Shown here in pieces: positions 1 through 5,072 of a DNA stretch of 5,072 nucleotides. A model generated the notes under the pieces. It was not told where the DNA came from. It did not search any database and was given only the letters and a program-made list of their open reading frames with translations. How positions within the stretch are numbered: position 1 is the first letter of the stretch; every line of letters starts with the position of its first letter. The DNA is from Candidatus Aminicenantota bacterium (lineage in GTDB: Bacteria > Acidobacteriota > UBA4820 > DSQY01). The stretch is taken from contig DAHXMK010000345.1 of the NCBI GenBank assembly GCA_027365515.1, forward strand, positions 1 to 5,072, given 5' to 3'. Both the position numbers and the translations under genes were made by a program.

Positions 1-469
1 CGTCCCACTCGATCGCCTCGCCGGGCACCTTGCAGCGCACGACGAAGGGCTCGCCCGACAGCGCGCGTTTCTCGGACTCCTCGGTTGAAATGGTTCGGCA
101 GAGCCCGTCGTACTTCCACTCGTCCGGCTTGTCGAGCGCCGCCTGCCTGGCGGCCAGCGCCTCCGTCGAGCAGAAGCAGCGGTAGGCGCCGCCTGAGGCG
201 ATAAGCTCCAGCGCCGTCCCGGCGTAGATTTCCTTCCGCTCGCTCTGAAAGAACGGGCCTTCGTCCCAAGTGATGCCGAGCCACGACAACCCGTCAATGA
301 TCGCTTTCGTCATCTCGGGGGTCGAGCGCGCCTCGTCGGTGTCCTCGACGCGGAGGATAAAAGCACCGCCGTGCTTCTTGGCGAAGAGCCAGTTGATGAG
401 CGCCGTGCGCGCGCCGCCGACGTGCAGGTAGCCGGTTGGAGAAGGTGCGAAGCGGACTCGGACGGACAT
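1..469 (-). CDS. gltX: Glutamyl-tRNA synthetase, N-terminal part (cut by left edge)
   Basis: Cytoplasmic class I aminoacyl-tRNA synthetase that charges tRNA-Glu with glutamate using ATP. The 156 visible residues begin MSVRVRFAPSPTGYLHVGG, which carries the class I HIGH-type nucleotide-binding signature (PSPTGYLHVGG, residues 9-19) of the GluRS/GlnRS family. They continue with the usual INWLFAKK and RVEDTDEARS (residues 40-49) glutamate-site segments and the WDEGPFFQSER motif (68-78). C98, C100, Y120 and C124 form a C-x-C...Y-x3-C pattern like the zinc site known in related GluRS and Glu-Q-RS proteins; zinc binding here is inferred. The ATG at 469 is supported by a strong GGGAGG ribosome site 7 nt upstream and by the immediate onset of family homology. 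Full-length GluRS is usually about 460-500 residues, so the KMSKS loop and anticodon domain lie outside the window. Whether it is discriminating or non-discriminating cannot be judged from this fragment. Confidence 0.96.
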   Translation of the reverse strand, partial: MSVRVRFAPSPTGYLHVGGARTALINWLFAKKHGGAFILRVEDTDEARSTPEMTKAIIDGLSWLGITWDEGPFFQSERKEIYAGTALELIASGGAYRCFCSTEALAARQAALDKPDEWKYDGLCRTISTEESEKRALSGEPFVVRCKVPGEAIEWD

Positions 470-476
470 TGAACGA

Positions 477-482
477 CCTCCC
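477..482 (-). promoter_or_regulatory. Shine-Dalgarno site of gltX
   Basis: On the minus strand GGGAGG is followed by 7 nt and then the ATG at 469. This is a near-ideal ribosome binding site and settles the gltX start. Confidence 0.8.
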
Positions 483-491
483 AGGCCCGAT

Positions 492-500
492 ATGGTAGCA
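492..500 (-). promoter_or_regulatory. gltX: Possible extended -10 element for gltX
   Basis: The minus strand reads TGCTACCAT, matching the TGn extended -10 form with a 4/6 hexamer (TACCAT). It would start a transcript with a leader of about 15 nt. No convincing -35 hexamer lies upstream, so this is a weak call made from position and consensus alone. Confidence 0.22.
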
Positions 501-542
501 CGAACGGCTTGCCCGGCATTAGTGGCTAAGGCTTGCATCTTG

Positions 543-548
543 TATAAT
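543..548 (+). promoter_or_regulatory. Perfect -10 hexamer (TATAAT) upstream of the kinase gene
   Basis: A full-consensus TATAAT lies 67 nt before the kinase ATG at 616, inside the only intergenic space available to that gene and in otherwise GC-rich DNA. Transcription would start near 555. The region 17-18 nt upstream (about 519-525, TTAGTGG) has no good -35 match, and the preceding TG directly abuts the hexamer, so it is not the standard TGn extension. The core promoter call is therefore plausible but rests on the -10 alone; an activator or an alternative sigma factor may compensate. Confidence 0.5.
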
Positions 549-575
549 TCGGTTGCCGGGCATTGGCGCGTGGCC

Positions 576-593
576 GGCCCGTGCAAGCGGGCC
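576..593 (+). other. GC-only hairpin in the kinase leader
   Basis: GGCCCG (576-581) and CGGGCC (588-593) are perfect inverted repeats of 6 bp with a 6-nt loop TGCAAG, followed by TTT. If transcription begins near 555, this hairpin sits in the 5' leader, ending 22 nt before the start codon. It could stabilise the mRNA or affect ribosome access. The three-T tail is too short for a convincing intrinsic attenuator. In GC-rich DNA a 6-bp stem can arise by chance. Confidence 0.3.
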
Positions 594-615
594 TTTGCCG
601 AGAGAGCAGGCAGTC

Positions 616-3228
616 ATGAGCGATTCTTTGTTGGGAAGCAAAATCGGGCACGTCCGTTTCGTCAGCAAGATCGCCACTGGCGGCATGGGGGAAGTTTACG
701 CCGGGTACGACGAGACGCTTCAGCGGCGGGTCGCCCTCAAGGGGATCAGGCAAGAGTTTCACCTGAGCGAAGAAGCGAAGGGAAGGTTTCTCAGGGAGGC
801 GCGGGTTCTTTCCCAGTTGGGCCATCCCAACATCTGCCAGATTTATGACTACGTGGAGGGCGACAAGTCGGACTTCATAGTCATGGAGCTTGTCGAGGGC
901 AAGAGCCTGGCGCGCGCCATCAAGAAGGGGATCGCGCCGCAGGCCAAAATGAGAATCGCCGAGCAGATCGCCTCGGTCCTGGTGGCGGCGCACGAGAAGG
1001 GCGTGATTCACAGGGACCTGAAGCCAGACAACGTGATGCTTTCAGAAGACGAACAGGTGAAGGTGCTGGACTTCGGCCTCTCGCGGCAGTTGGGCGACGA
1101 GGCCACGTGGGGCGTGGAGGGGGCCTCCGCGCAAAATTTACCAGCTACTCCCAAAGCCAGTGGAGCGCTTGGTCCGGCCGAAGGTTCCAGTTCGTCAATG
1201 CAGCCGGAAGGCCTGACCACGGTCGGCGCCATCATGGGAACGGTGGGCTACATGAGCCCCGAGCAGGCGCGCGGGGAGCAGGCGACCTCGGCGAGCGACA
1301 TGTACTCCTTCGGTCTTCTTCTTCAGGAGATATTCACTGGCAAGCCGCCCATAGAGCCACATCTTGACATGATGGCGCGGCTCGAGAAGGCGCGTCTTGG
1401 CGAGACGCTTCCGGTAAGCGGCTTGGATCCGGACCTCGAAGCGCTGATCAACCGGCTTAAGTCGGTGGCCCCGGGCGCGCGCCCGTCGGCCCAAGACGCG
1501 GTTCAAAGGCTGGCGTGGATAGGCGAAAAGCCGTCAAGGCGGAGAAAGAAGCTGCTGTTGTCGGCGGCGGTCGCGGCCTTGGTGGTATTCAGCATCGCAA
1601 TGACGGTGCAGTCCATCAGGGCCACGCGGGCCGAGAAGCACGCCCGCGAGGAGGCGGAAACGGCCAAGCGGGTCTCCGACTTTCTTACGAGCATATTCAA
1701 GGTCTCGGACCCGAGCGAGGCAAGGGGAAACACCGTGACGGCGAGGGAAATTCTGGACAAGGGGGCGAAGCAGATACGTTCCGAACTCGGCGGCCAGCCC
1801 TTGGTGCAGGCCAGCCTCACCGACACCATGGGCAATGTCTACATGGGGCTTGGCCTCTACAAGGATGCCGAGTCCCTGCTCTCGTCGGCCCTCGCAATCC
1901 GCGAGAAGAACCTTCCAGCAAACAGCCTGGACCTGGCCGAGAGCTTCCACGACCTGGCCGAGCTATACAGGAACGAGGGCAGATACGACGAGGCGGAGCC
2001 TCTCTACAAGAAGGCGCTGGCGATTCGAGAGAAGGAGCTTGGTACCGATGCCCCGCTGGTTGCCGTCACCCTGAACGGGCTGGCGGTTCTACGCGTCGAA
2101 CAGGGCCAGTACGATGAGGCGGAGTCTCTTTACAAGCGCTCCTTAAGCATCCGTGAAAAGGCGTTCGGCGAAGACAATCCCTTCGTGGCTGAAAGCCTGA
2201 ACGACTTGGCGAACCTCTACGAGGAAGAGTCGAAGGACGCGGACGCGGAGACGCTATACAAGCAGGCGCTTGCAATTCTGGAAAAGACCATTGGTCCGGA
2301 CCGCCTGGAGTTGGCCATAAACCTGAACGACCTGGCCAATCTCTATAGTCAGCAGGGCAGGTACGCGGAGGCGGAGCCTCTCTACAAAAGGGCTTTGAAC
2401 ATCAACGAGAAGGCTCTTGGTTCTGACCATCCCGATCTTGCGGTGAACTTGAGCAATCTCGCCTCCCTTTATAGAGGCGAAGGCAGGTACGCGGAGGCCG
2501 AGCCTCTCTTCAAGAAGGCCATTGCCATTTGGGAAAAAGCCTTCGGGCCGGACCATCCCAACATCGCGAGCAGCCTCACCGGCATGGGGACCCTCTATTT
2601 CGAGCTGGGCAGGTACTCCGATGCCGAGATCTGCTACGAACGCGCGCTGGCGATCAAGGAGAAGGTGCTGGGGCCGGACCATCCAGCTGTAGCGCTAGGT
2701 TTGAGCTATCTCGCCGATGTTTACGAGAACCAAGGCAAGTATCAAGAAGCGGAAGATCTCTACTCAAAGGCGCTCGCCATCCGCGATAAGGCCGACGGGC
2801 CCAAAAGCCGCAACGCCGCCGACGTGCTTGACAGACTGGCCGCCTGCGAATCGAAGGAGAAGAAACTCAACGATGCTCTCGGCCATGCCTCCCGCTGCGT
2901 GGAGATAAGCAGGGAGCTGGCCCACAAGACACCCGAAGACAAGCGGGTGCTGGCCATTTTAGGGTCGGGCCTTCTTTGCGAGGGCAAGATCGAAGCCGCA
3001 ATGGGCAGAGGCGCCCAAGCGCAATCCTCCTGGATAGAAGCGCTCTCCATACTCGATCCCATGGACAAAGAAGCGGAAGGGGTGAGCGACCAAAACTATT
3101 ACGCCCAGACGCTCCTTTGCCTCGGCAAGGTTGACGAAGCGAGGCCGATAGTCAAGAAGCTGCTGGCGACCGGATTCAAGGACCCGGACCTGCTCGCCCT
3201 CTGCCGCGAGAAGGGGCTTCAGCCATAA
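616..3228 (+). CDS. Membrane Ser/Thr protein kinase with C-terminal TPR array
   Basis: An 870-residue Hanks-type kinase. The glycine loop is TGGMGEVY (21-28), the ATP-anchoring lysine is K42, the likely helix-C Glu is E61, and the catalytic loop HRDLKPDN is 132-139. DFG is 152-154, GTVGYMSPE is 208-216, and conserved D228 and R289 follow, so it looks active. The Arg before the catalytic Asp makes it an RD kinase, usually controlled by activation-loop phosphorylation. The DFG-to-SPE segment is unusually long and Ser/Thr/Ala-rich. One membrane helix (about 313-331) follows the basic RRRKK patch (308-312), suggesting a cytoplasmic kinase and an extracytoplasmic C-terminus. A charged helical linker leads to eight 42-residue TPR units (393-728) and a degenerate TPR-like tail to the end. 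ATG 616 is chosen because homology begins about ten residues in; an in-frame TTG at 553 lies at the predicted transcript start. The ribosome site is weak (GAGAG/AGG at 602-610). The substrate is unknown. Confidence 0.93.
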   Translation: MSDSLLGSKIGHVRFVSKIATGGMGEVYAGYDETLQRRVALKGIRQEFHLSEEAKGRFLREARVLSQLGHPNICQIYDYVEGDKSDFIVMELVEGKSLARAIKKGIAPQAKMRIAEQIASVLVAAHEKGVIHRDLKPDNVMLSEDEQVKVLDFGLSRQLGDEATWGVEGASAQNLPATPKASGALGPAEGSSSSMQPEGLTTVGAIMGTVGYMSPEQARGEQATSASDMYSFGLLLQEIFTGKPPIEPHLDMMARLEKARLGETLPVSGLDPDLEALINRLKSVAPGARPSAQDAVQRLAWIGEKPSRRRKKLLLSAAVAALVVFSIAMTVQSIRATRAEKHAREEAETAKRVSDFLTSIFKVSDPSEARGNTVTAREILDKGAKQIRSELGGQPLVQASLTDTMGNVYMGLGLYKDAESLLSSALAIREKNLPANSLDLAESFHDLAELYRNEGRYDEAEPLYKKALAIREKELGTDAPLVAVTLNGLAVLRVEQGQYDEAESLYKRSLSIREKAFGEDNPFVAESLNDLANLYEEESKDADAETLYKQALAILEKTIGPDRLELAINLNDLANLYSQQGRYAEAEPLYKRALNINEKALGSDHPDLAVNLSNLASLYRGEGRYAEAEPLFKKAIAIWEKAFGPDHPNIASSLTGMGTLYFELGRYSDAEICYERALAIKEKVLGPDHPAVALGLSYLADVYENQGKYQEAEDLYSKALAIRDKADGPKSRNAADVLDRLAACESKEKKLNDALGHASRCVEISRELAHKTPEDKRVLAILGSGLLCEGKIEAAMGRGAQAQSSWIEALSILDPMDKEAEGVSDQNYYAQTLLCLGKVDEARPIVKKLLATGFKDPDLLALCREKGLQP
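1792..2799 (+). repeat. Eight tandem 42-residue (126-nt) TPR units in the kinase gene
   Basis: Residues 393-728 divide without gaps into eight units of exactly 42 residues, each of the form (P)DHP-x-A...L-x-x-LA-x-LY...G-(R/K)Y-x-EAE-x-LY-x-(K/R)AL-x-I-x-EK-x-x-G. This is the pattern of kinesin-light-chain-type TPRs (Pfam TPR_10/TPR_12 type). Identity extends to DNA: the 20-mer GAGGCGGAGCCTCTCTACAA occurs at 1990-2009 and again at 2368-2387, exactly three periods apart. Near-copies lie at 2116-2135 and 2494-2513. GGGCCGGACCATCC recurs at 2545-2558 and 2671-2684, one period apart. A ninth, decayed unit (729-770) follows. Such arrays form superhelical protein-binding scaffolds; the ligand here is not evident. 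Confidence 0.92.
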
Positions 3229-3253
3229 GCCTCCAAAGACAGAACGCGGCAGG

Positions 3254-3272
3254 GGGCTGGGCGAGCCGGCCC
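3254..3272 (+). terminator. Possible terminator hairpin after the kinase gene (no U-tract)
   Basis: GGGCTGG (3254-3260) pairs with CCGGCCC (3266-3272) through seven pairs, one of them G-U, around a 5-nt loop GCGAG. It starts 25 nt after the kinase TAA, in the 69-nt gap between convergent genes, where a terminator is expected. No T-run follows on the plus strand, and on the minus strand the wobble becomes an A-C mismatch. If it works it more likely serves the kinase transcript, perhaps with Rho or as a 3'-end stabiliser. This is a structural and positional inference only. Confidence 0.35.
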
Positions 3273-3297
3273 GAATGATAACGACTGGCGCCCGATG

Positions 3298-3696
3298 CTA
3301 CATCTTCTTTACGGCGTCCACCTCGATGGCGCTTATGCCACTGCGCTCGAAGACCGGGCCGGTCACTTCGACCTGGTCGGCCGCGTAATTCTTGGCCTCG
3401 TCGAACGGCTTGGCGTCCTTGTGGCTCGCCACCAGCAGATAGACTTTGCCGTCGGCCGTCCTCAGCCCCATCGGCTGGCCGCCCTTGAGGCACATCAGAG
3501 CGCACTCCTGGTGTTTCTTTCCCATCGCGCCGTGGCCAAGATAACAGGCCATGTCGAGAATCTCGCCTTTGACCGTGACGCTTTTCTCCTTGCCCATCGG
3601 CATCGGACCCGCCGCGAACAGGGCCGTGGATGTCAACACGATCAGGCCAACGGCCGCGATCGCCGTCAAAATGGCGTATCTTGGATTGAGTTTCAT
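3298..3696 (-). CDS. Small exported protein with Cys/His motif, function unknown
   Basis: A 132-residue protein I cannot name. Residues 1-29 form a typical Sec signal peptide: basic start MKLNPR, hydrophobic core about 9-27, and a likely cleavage site near LFAA at 28-29. This leaves a mature protein of about 100 residues outside the cytoplasm. The mature part starts with a strand-like segment SVTVKGEILDMACY (39-52). A cluster of potential ligands follows: C51, H55, H62, C65 and C69, then GGQPMGL (72-78). The C-terminal half (GKVYLLVASH, QVEVTGPVF, ISAIEVDAVKKM) reads as alternating beta strands, like a small beta-barrel or OB-like fold. The Cys/His cluster could bind metal or haem, or form disulfides; no CxxCH haem c motif is present. 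It lies 66 nt downstream of the cytochrome gene on the same strand, so a joint role in envelope redox or metal chemistry is reasonable but inferred. The start at 3696 is fixed by a perfect ribosome site. Confidence 0.85.
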   Translation of the reverse strand: MKLNPRYAILTAIAAVGLIVLTSTALFAAGPMPMGKEKSVTVKGEILDMACYLGHGAMGKKHQECALMCLKGGQPMGLRTADGKVYLLVASHKDAKPFDEAKNYAADQVEVTGPVFERSGISAIEVDAVKKM

Positions 3697-3701
3697 CTTG
3701 G

Positions 3702-3709
3702 ACCTCCTT
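3702..3709 (-). promoter_or_regulatory. Consensus Shine-Dalgarno of the small exported protein
   Basis: The minus strand reads AAGGAGGT, ending 5 nt before the ATG at 3696. It is fully complementary to the 16S 3' end and by far the strongest ribosome site in the window. The cytochrome gene upstream has almost none, which suggests that the small protein is made in higher amounts from any shared mRNA. Confidence 0.85.
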
Positions 3710-3762
3710 CAAGGGACGAATAACGGTTGGAAGGAGGAAGGTATTCCTTTGCGCGTCCTCCC

Positions 3763-4545
3763 TTACCGCGTCTTCTTGGCCTCTTCCCTCAGGAACTGGA
3801 TATAGGCCCATAGAGCATCGCCGTCGCCTGGTTTCAGCGCGCCGCGGAAGGAAGGCATGTACAAGTTCGCCCTGTCGAGAAAAAAGGATGCGGCCCGGTT
3901 GCCGGCCATTCTCTTGGAACGCCCGTCCAGAAGCCACTCGTCGAATTCCCCTCTTCCGCTAACGAGGTGGGAGAAGTCGGCCCCGGTCCATCCTGGAACG
4001 GCGAGCGTGAAGGAGCGCGGGTTCGGCGTGCCGCCGGAGCCGCCGATTCCGTGACACGATTCGCAACCGAATTTTCTTGAGAGTGAAAAGCCTTGCGCCA
4101 CCGGGCCGGAATCGGGGATCAGGTAACCGTCGGCCGCCATGACGTAAAGGGCCAGATCGTCAATCTCGCCTGACCCAAGACGGTTCTTGAACGCCGGCAT
4201 GTTGAAGGGGGGCTTGCCAGGTGCCGCGCCGGCGGCGGCCGGTGCGAGCGGCGCGGGGCCTCCGTCGCTTATTATCTTTCTTACATCGCCGGGCCCGCCG
4301 GCATACATCATCAGGTTGCCGCGGTAAAAGGATGGGACCGAGCCCCAGCGGCTGCCGGGGTCGGCGTGCTGCTCGCGCTCCAGCGGCGCGTGGCAAGCGA
4401 GGCATCCGTTTTTCAGCGCCAGCCCGGCGCCCGTTCGCACCGGGTTGATGGTGCGGGCTTTCCAGTACCAACCGGGCCACCAGCGCGCGGTGGCGGCTAG
4501 AATCAGGCAGAAGGCGGCAAAGACCGGGAGGAAGCGCCTCGCCAT
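3763..4545 (-). CDS. Di-haem c-type cytochrome, exported or membrane-anchored
   Basis: A 260-residue protein with two cytochrome c modules, each attaching one haem c. CLACH (48-52) is the first CxxCH site; its likely distal methionine is M116 in FNMPAFKNRL, followed by the typical closing helix GEIDDLALYV (126-135). CESCH (161-165) is the second; its likely distal methionine is M230 in LYMPSFRGAL, followed by GDALWAYIQFL (242-252). Residues 5-20 are hydrophobic after MARR, so this is a cleaved Sec signal or an N-terminal anchor; the protein acts in the periplasm. The first module contains an Ala/Pro/Gly-rich stretch (95-113) before its MP motif. Role inferred from family: single-electron carrier or subunit of a respiratory complex; the partner is not identifiable here. 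It starts 12 nt after the lon stop with a poor ribosome site (GAGCGG at most), suggesting translational coupling to lon. ATG 4545 is supported by the signal sequence beginning at once and by in-frame stops just upstream. Confidence 0.92.
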   Translation of the reverse strand: MARRFLPVFAAFCLILAATARWWPGWYWKARTINPVRTGAGLALKNGCLACHAPLEREQHADPGSRWGSVPSFYRGNLMMYAGGPGDVRKIISDGGPAPLAPAAAGAAPGKPPFNMPAFKNRLGSGEIDDLALYVMAADGYLIPDSGPVAQGFSLSRKFGCESCHGIGGSGGTPNPRSFTLAVPGWTGADFSHLVSGRGEFDEWLLDGRSKRMAGNRAASFFLDRANLYMPSFRGALKPGDGDALWAYIQFLREEAKKTR

Positions 4546-4557
4546 CGGGCCGCTCTA

Positions 4558-5072
4558 CTATTTGCCGCTCTTGCCCTTGCGGCGCTTCTTCGCTTTCGCC
4601 TCACGGAGCTTCTTTTCAGCGGGGAGGCTCTCCCCGCGGCGGCCAGGCTTCCTCAGCACCTCTTCCAGCAGTTGCGGGATTTCCTTGACGAAGACGAAGC
4701 GCATTTCTTTTTTCGCTTCGCTGGTGAGGTCGTCCAAGTCGCTCTGGTTTTTCTCCGGCAGAACCACTTCCTTGATACCGGCCCGTTTGGCGGCGAGGAC
4801 CTTCTCTTTGATTCCGCCGACGGGCAGCACCTTCCCCATGAGGCTAATCTCGCCCGTCATCGCGACGTCGTCGCGCACAAGCCTTTGCGTCAGGAGGGAG
4901 ACGAGGCTGGCGGTGATCGAGACACCGGCCGACGGCCCGTCTTTCGGCGTCGCGCCGGCCGGGACGTGCACGTGCAGGTCCTTCTGTTGGAACATTTTTT
5001 CCGGAATCTTGAGGTCGTCCGAGTGGGAGCGAATCCACGAGAGCGCCGCGTAGGCCGACTCTTTCATCACGT
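4558..5072 (-). CDS. lon: ATP-dependent protease Lon, C-terminal protease domain (cut by right edge)
   Basis: Lon is a cytoplasmic AAA+ protease that unfolds and degrades damaged and regulatory proteins as a hexamer. About 170 C-terminal residues are visible, covering most of the S16 protease domain. They start at VMKESAYAALSWIRS, continue through HVHVPAGATPKDGPSAGV with the catalytic Ser (codon 4932-4930), then MTGEISLMGKVLPVGGIKEK with the catalytic Lys in the final position (codon 4803-4801). The Ser-Lys spacing of 43 residues equals that of E. coli Lon (S679/K722). The motif IKEVVLPEKNQSDL follows as usual. The AAA+ and N-terminal domains lie beyond the edge; the GTG/ATG near 5070-5065 is internal to the domain, not a start. 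After LEEVLRKP the protein ends in a tail of 28 residues, 13 of them Lys or Arg, which is longer and more basic than needed for the fold. It ends in two consecutive TAG codons. Confidence 0.97.
   Translation of the reverse strand, partial: VMKESAYAALSWIRSHSDDLKIPEKMFQQKDLHVHVPAGATPKDGPSAGVSITASLVSLLTQRLVRDDVAMTGEISLMGKVLPVGGIKEKVLAAKRAGIKEVVLPEKNQSDLDDLTSEAKKEMRFVFVKEIPQLLEEVLRKPGRRGESLPAEKKLREAKAKKRRKGKSGK

Noticed and set aside
509..514. TTGCCC as a -35 element for the TATAAT at 543
   Set aside because: The spacing would be 28 nt, far from the 16-18 nt needed.
553..615. In-frame TTG at 553 extending the kinase by 21 residues
   Set aside because: It sits at the expected transcription start of the TATAAT promoter, lacks a ribosome site, and the added residues show no kinase-family pattern. 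ATG 616 is the better start.
526..1011. Minus-strand open frame of 161 residues opposite the kinase N-terminus
   Set aside because: It covers the kinase ATP-binding and catalytic-loop region, whose plus-strand motifs are unmistakable; no support exists for an antisense gene.
1792..2799. Direct repeats considered as a CRISPR array or satellite DNA
   Set aside because: The 126-nt period codes for in-frame TPR units of a single protein; there are no short identical repeats with unique spacers.
3729..3741. Purine mirror repeat GGAAGGAGGAAGG between cytochrome and small protein
   Set aside because: At 13 nt it is too short for a likely triplex structure. On the plus strand it resembles a ribosome site, but no credible plus-strand gene follows.
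3176..3937. Long minus-strand open frame across the kinase end, the small protein and the cytochrome end
   Set aside because: It overlaps three genes with clear signatures in other frames, and its Arg/Gly-rich translation is typical of an out-of-frame reading of GC-rich DNA.
4445..5053. Plus-strand open frame of 202 residues antisense to lon and the cytochrome
   Set aside because: It is an antisense shadow of the Lon protease domain; the translation is Arg/Ser-rich with no recognisable motif and no convincing ribosome site.

Overview
The window is GC-rich bacterial chromosome with densely packed genes and no sign of mobile DNA, CRISPR or RNA genes. A GC-rich, non-actinobacterial, Gram-negative-type bacterium is suggested by three things together: a large membrane Ser/Thr kinase joined to kinesin-light-chain-like TPR repeats, a periplasmic di-haem cytochrome c, and a small secreted Cys/His protein. 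Kinases of this TPR-fused layout are common in Acidobacteriota, Myxococcota and related lineages. No marker here fixes the phylum, so this placement is an inference.

Layout from left to right. Positions 1-469 (minus strand) hold the N-terminal third or so of glutamyl-tRNA synthetase, cut by the left edge. Positions 470-615 are a divergent intergenic region with a perfect TATAAT hexamer facing right and a GC-rich hairpin in the presumed leader. Positions 616-3228 (plus) encode an 870-residue receptor-like Ser/Thr protein kinase: kinase domain, one membrane helix, then eight exact 42-residue TPR units. Positions 3229-3297 are a short convergent gap with a GC-rich hairpin. Three genes then run leftward on the minus strand in the transcriptional order lon (C-terminal protease domain, cut by the right edge), a di-haem cytochrome c, and a small exported protein with conserved-looking Cys/His residues. 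The lon-cytochrome gap is 12 nt and the cytochrome-small protein gap is 66 nt, so a shared transcript is plausible.

The most interesting parts are the kinase and the cytochrome/small-protein pair. The kinase has all catalytic motifs, an unusually long Ser-rich activation segment and a predicted extracytoplasmic TPR solenoid, and so looks like a transmembrane sensor. The other two genes are predicted to work in the cell envelope in electron transfer or haem/metal handling, and sit behind a cytoplasmic quality-control protease. I see no evidence that the kinase regulates its neighbours; adjacency is the only link.
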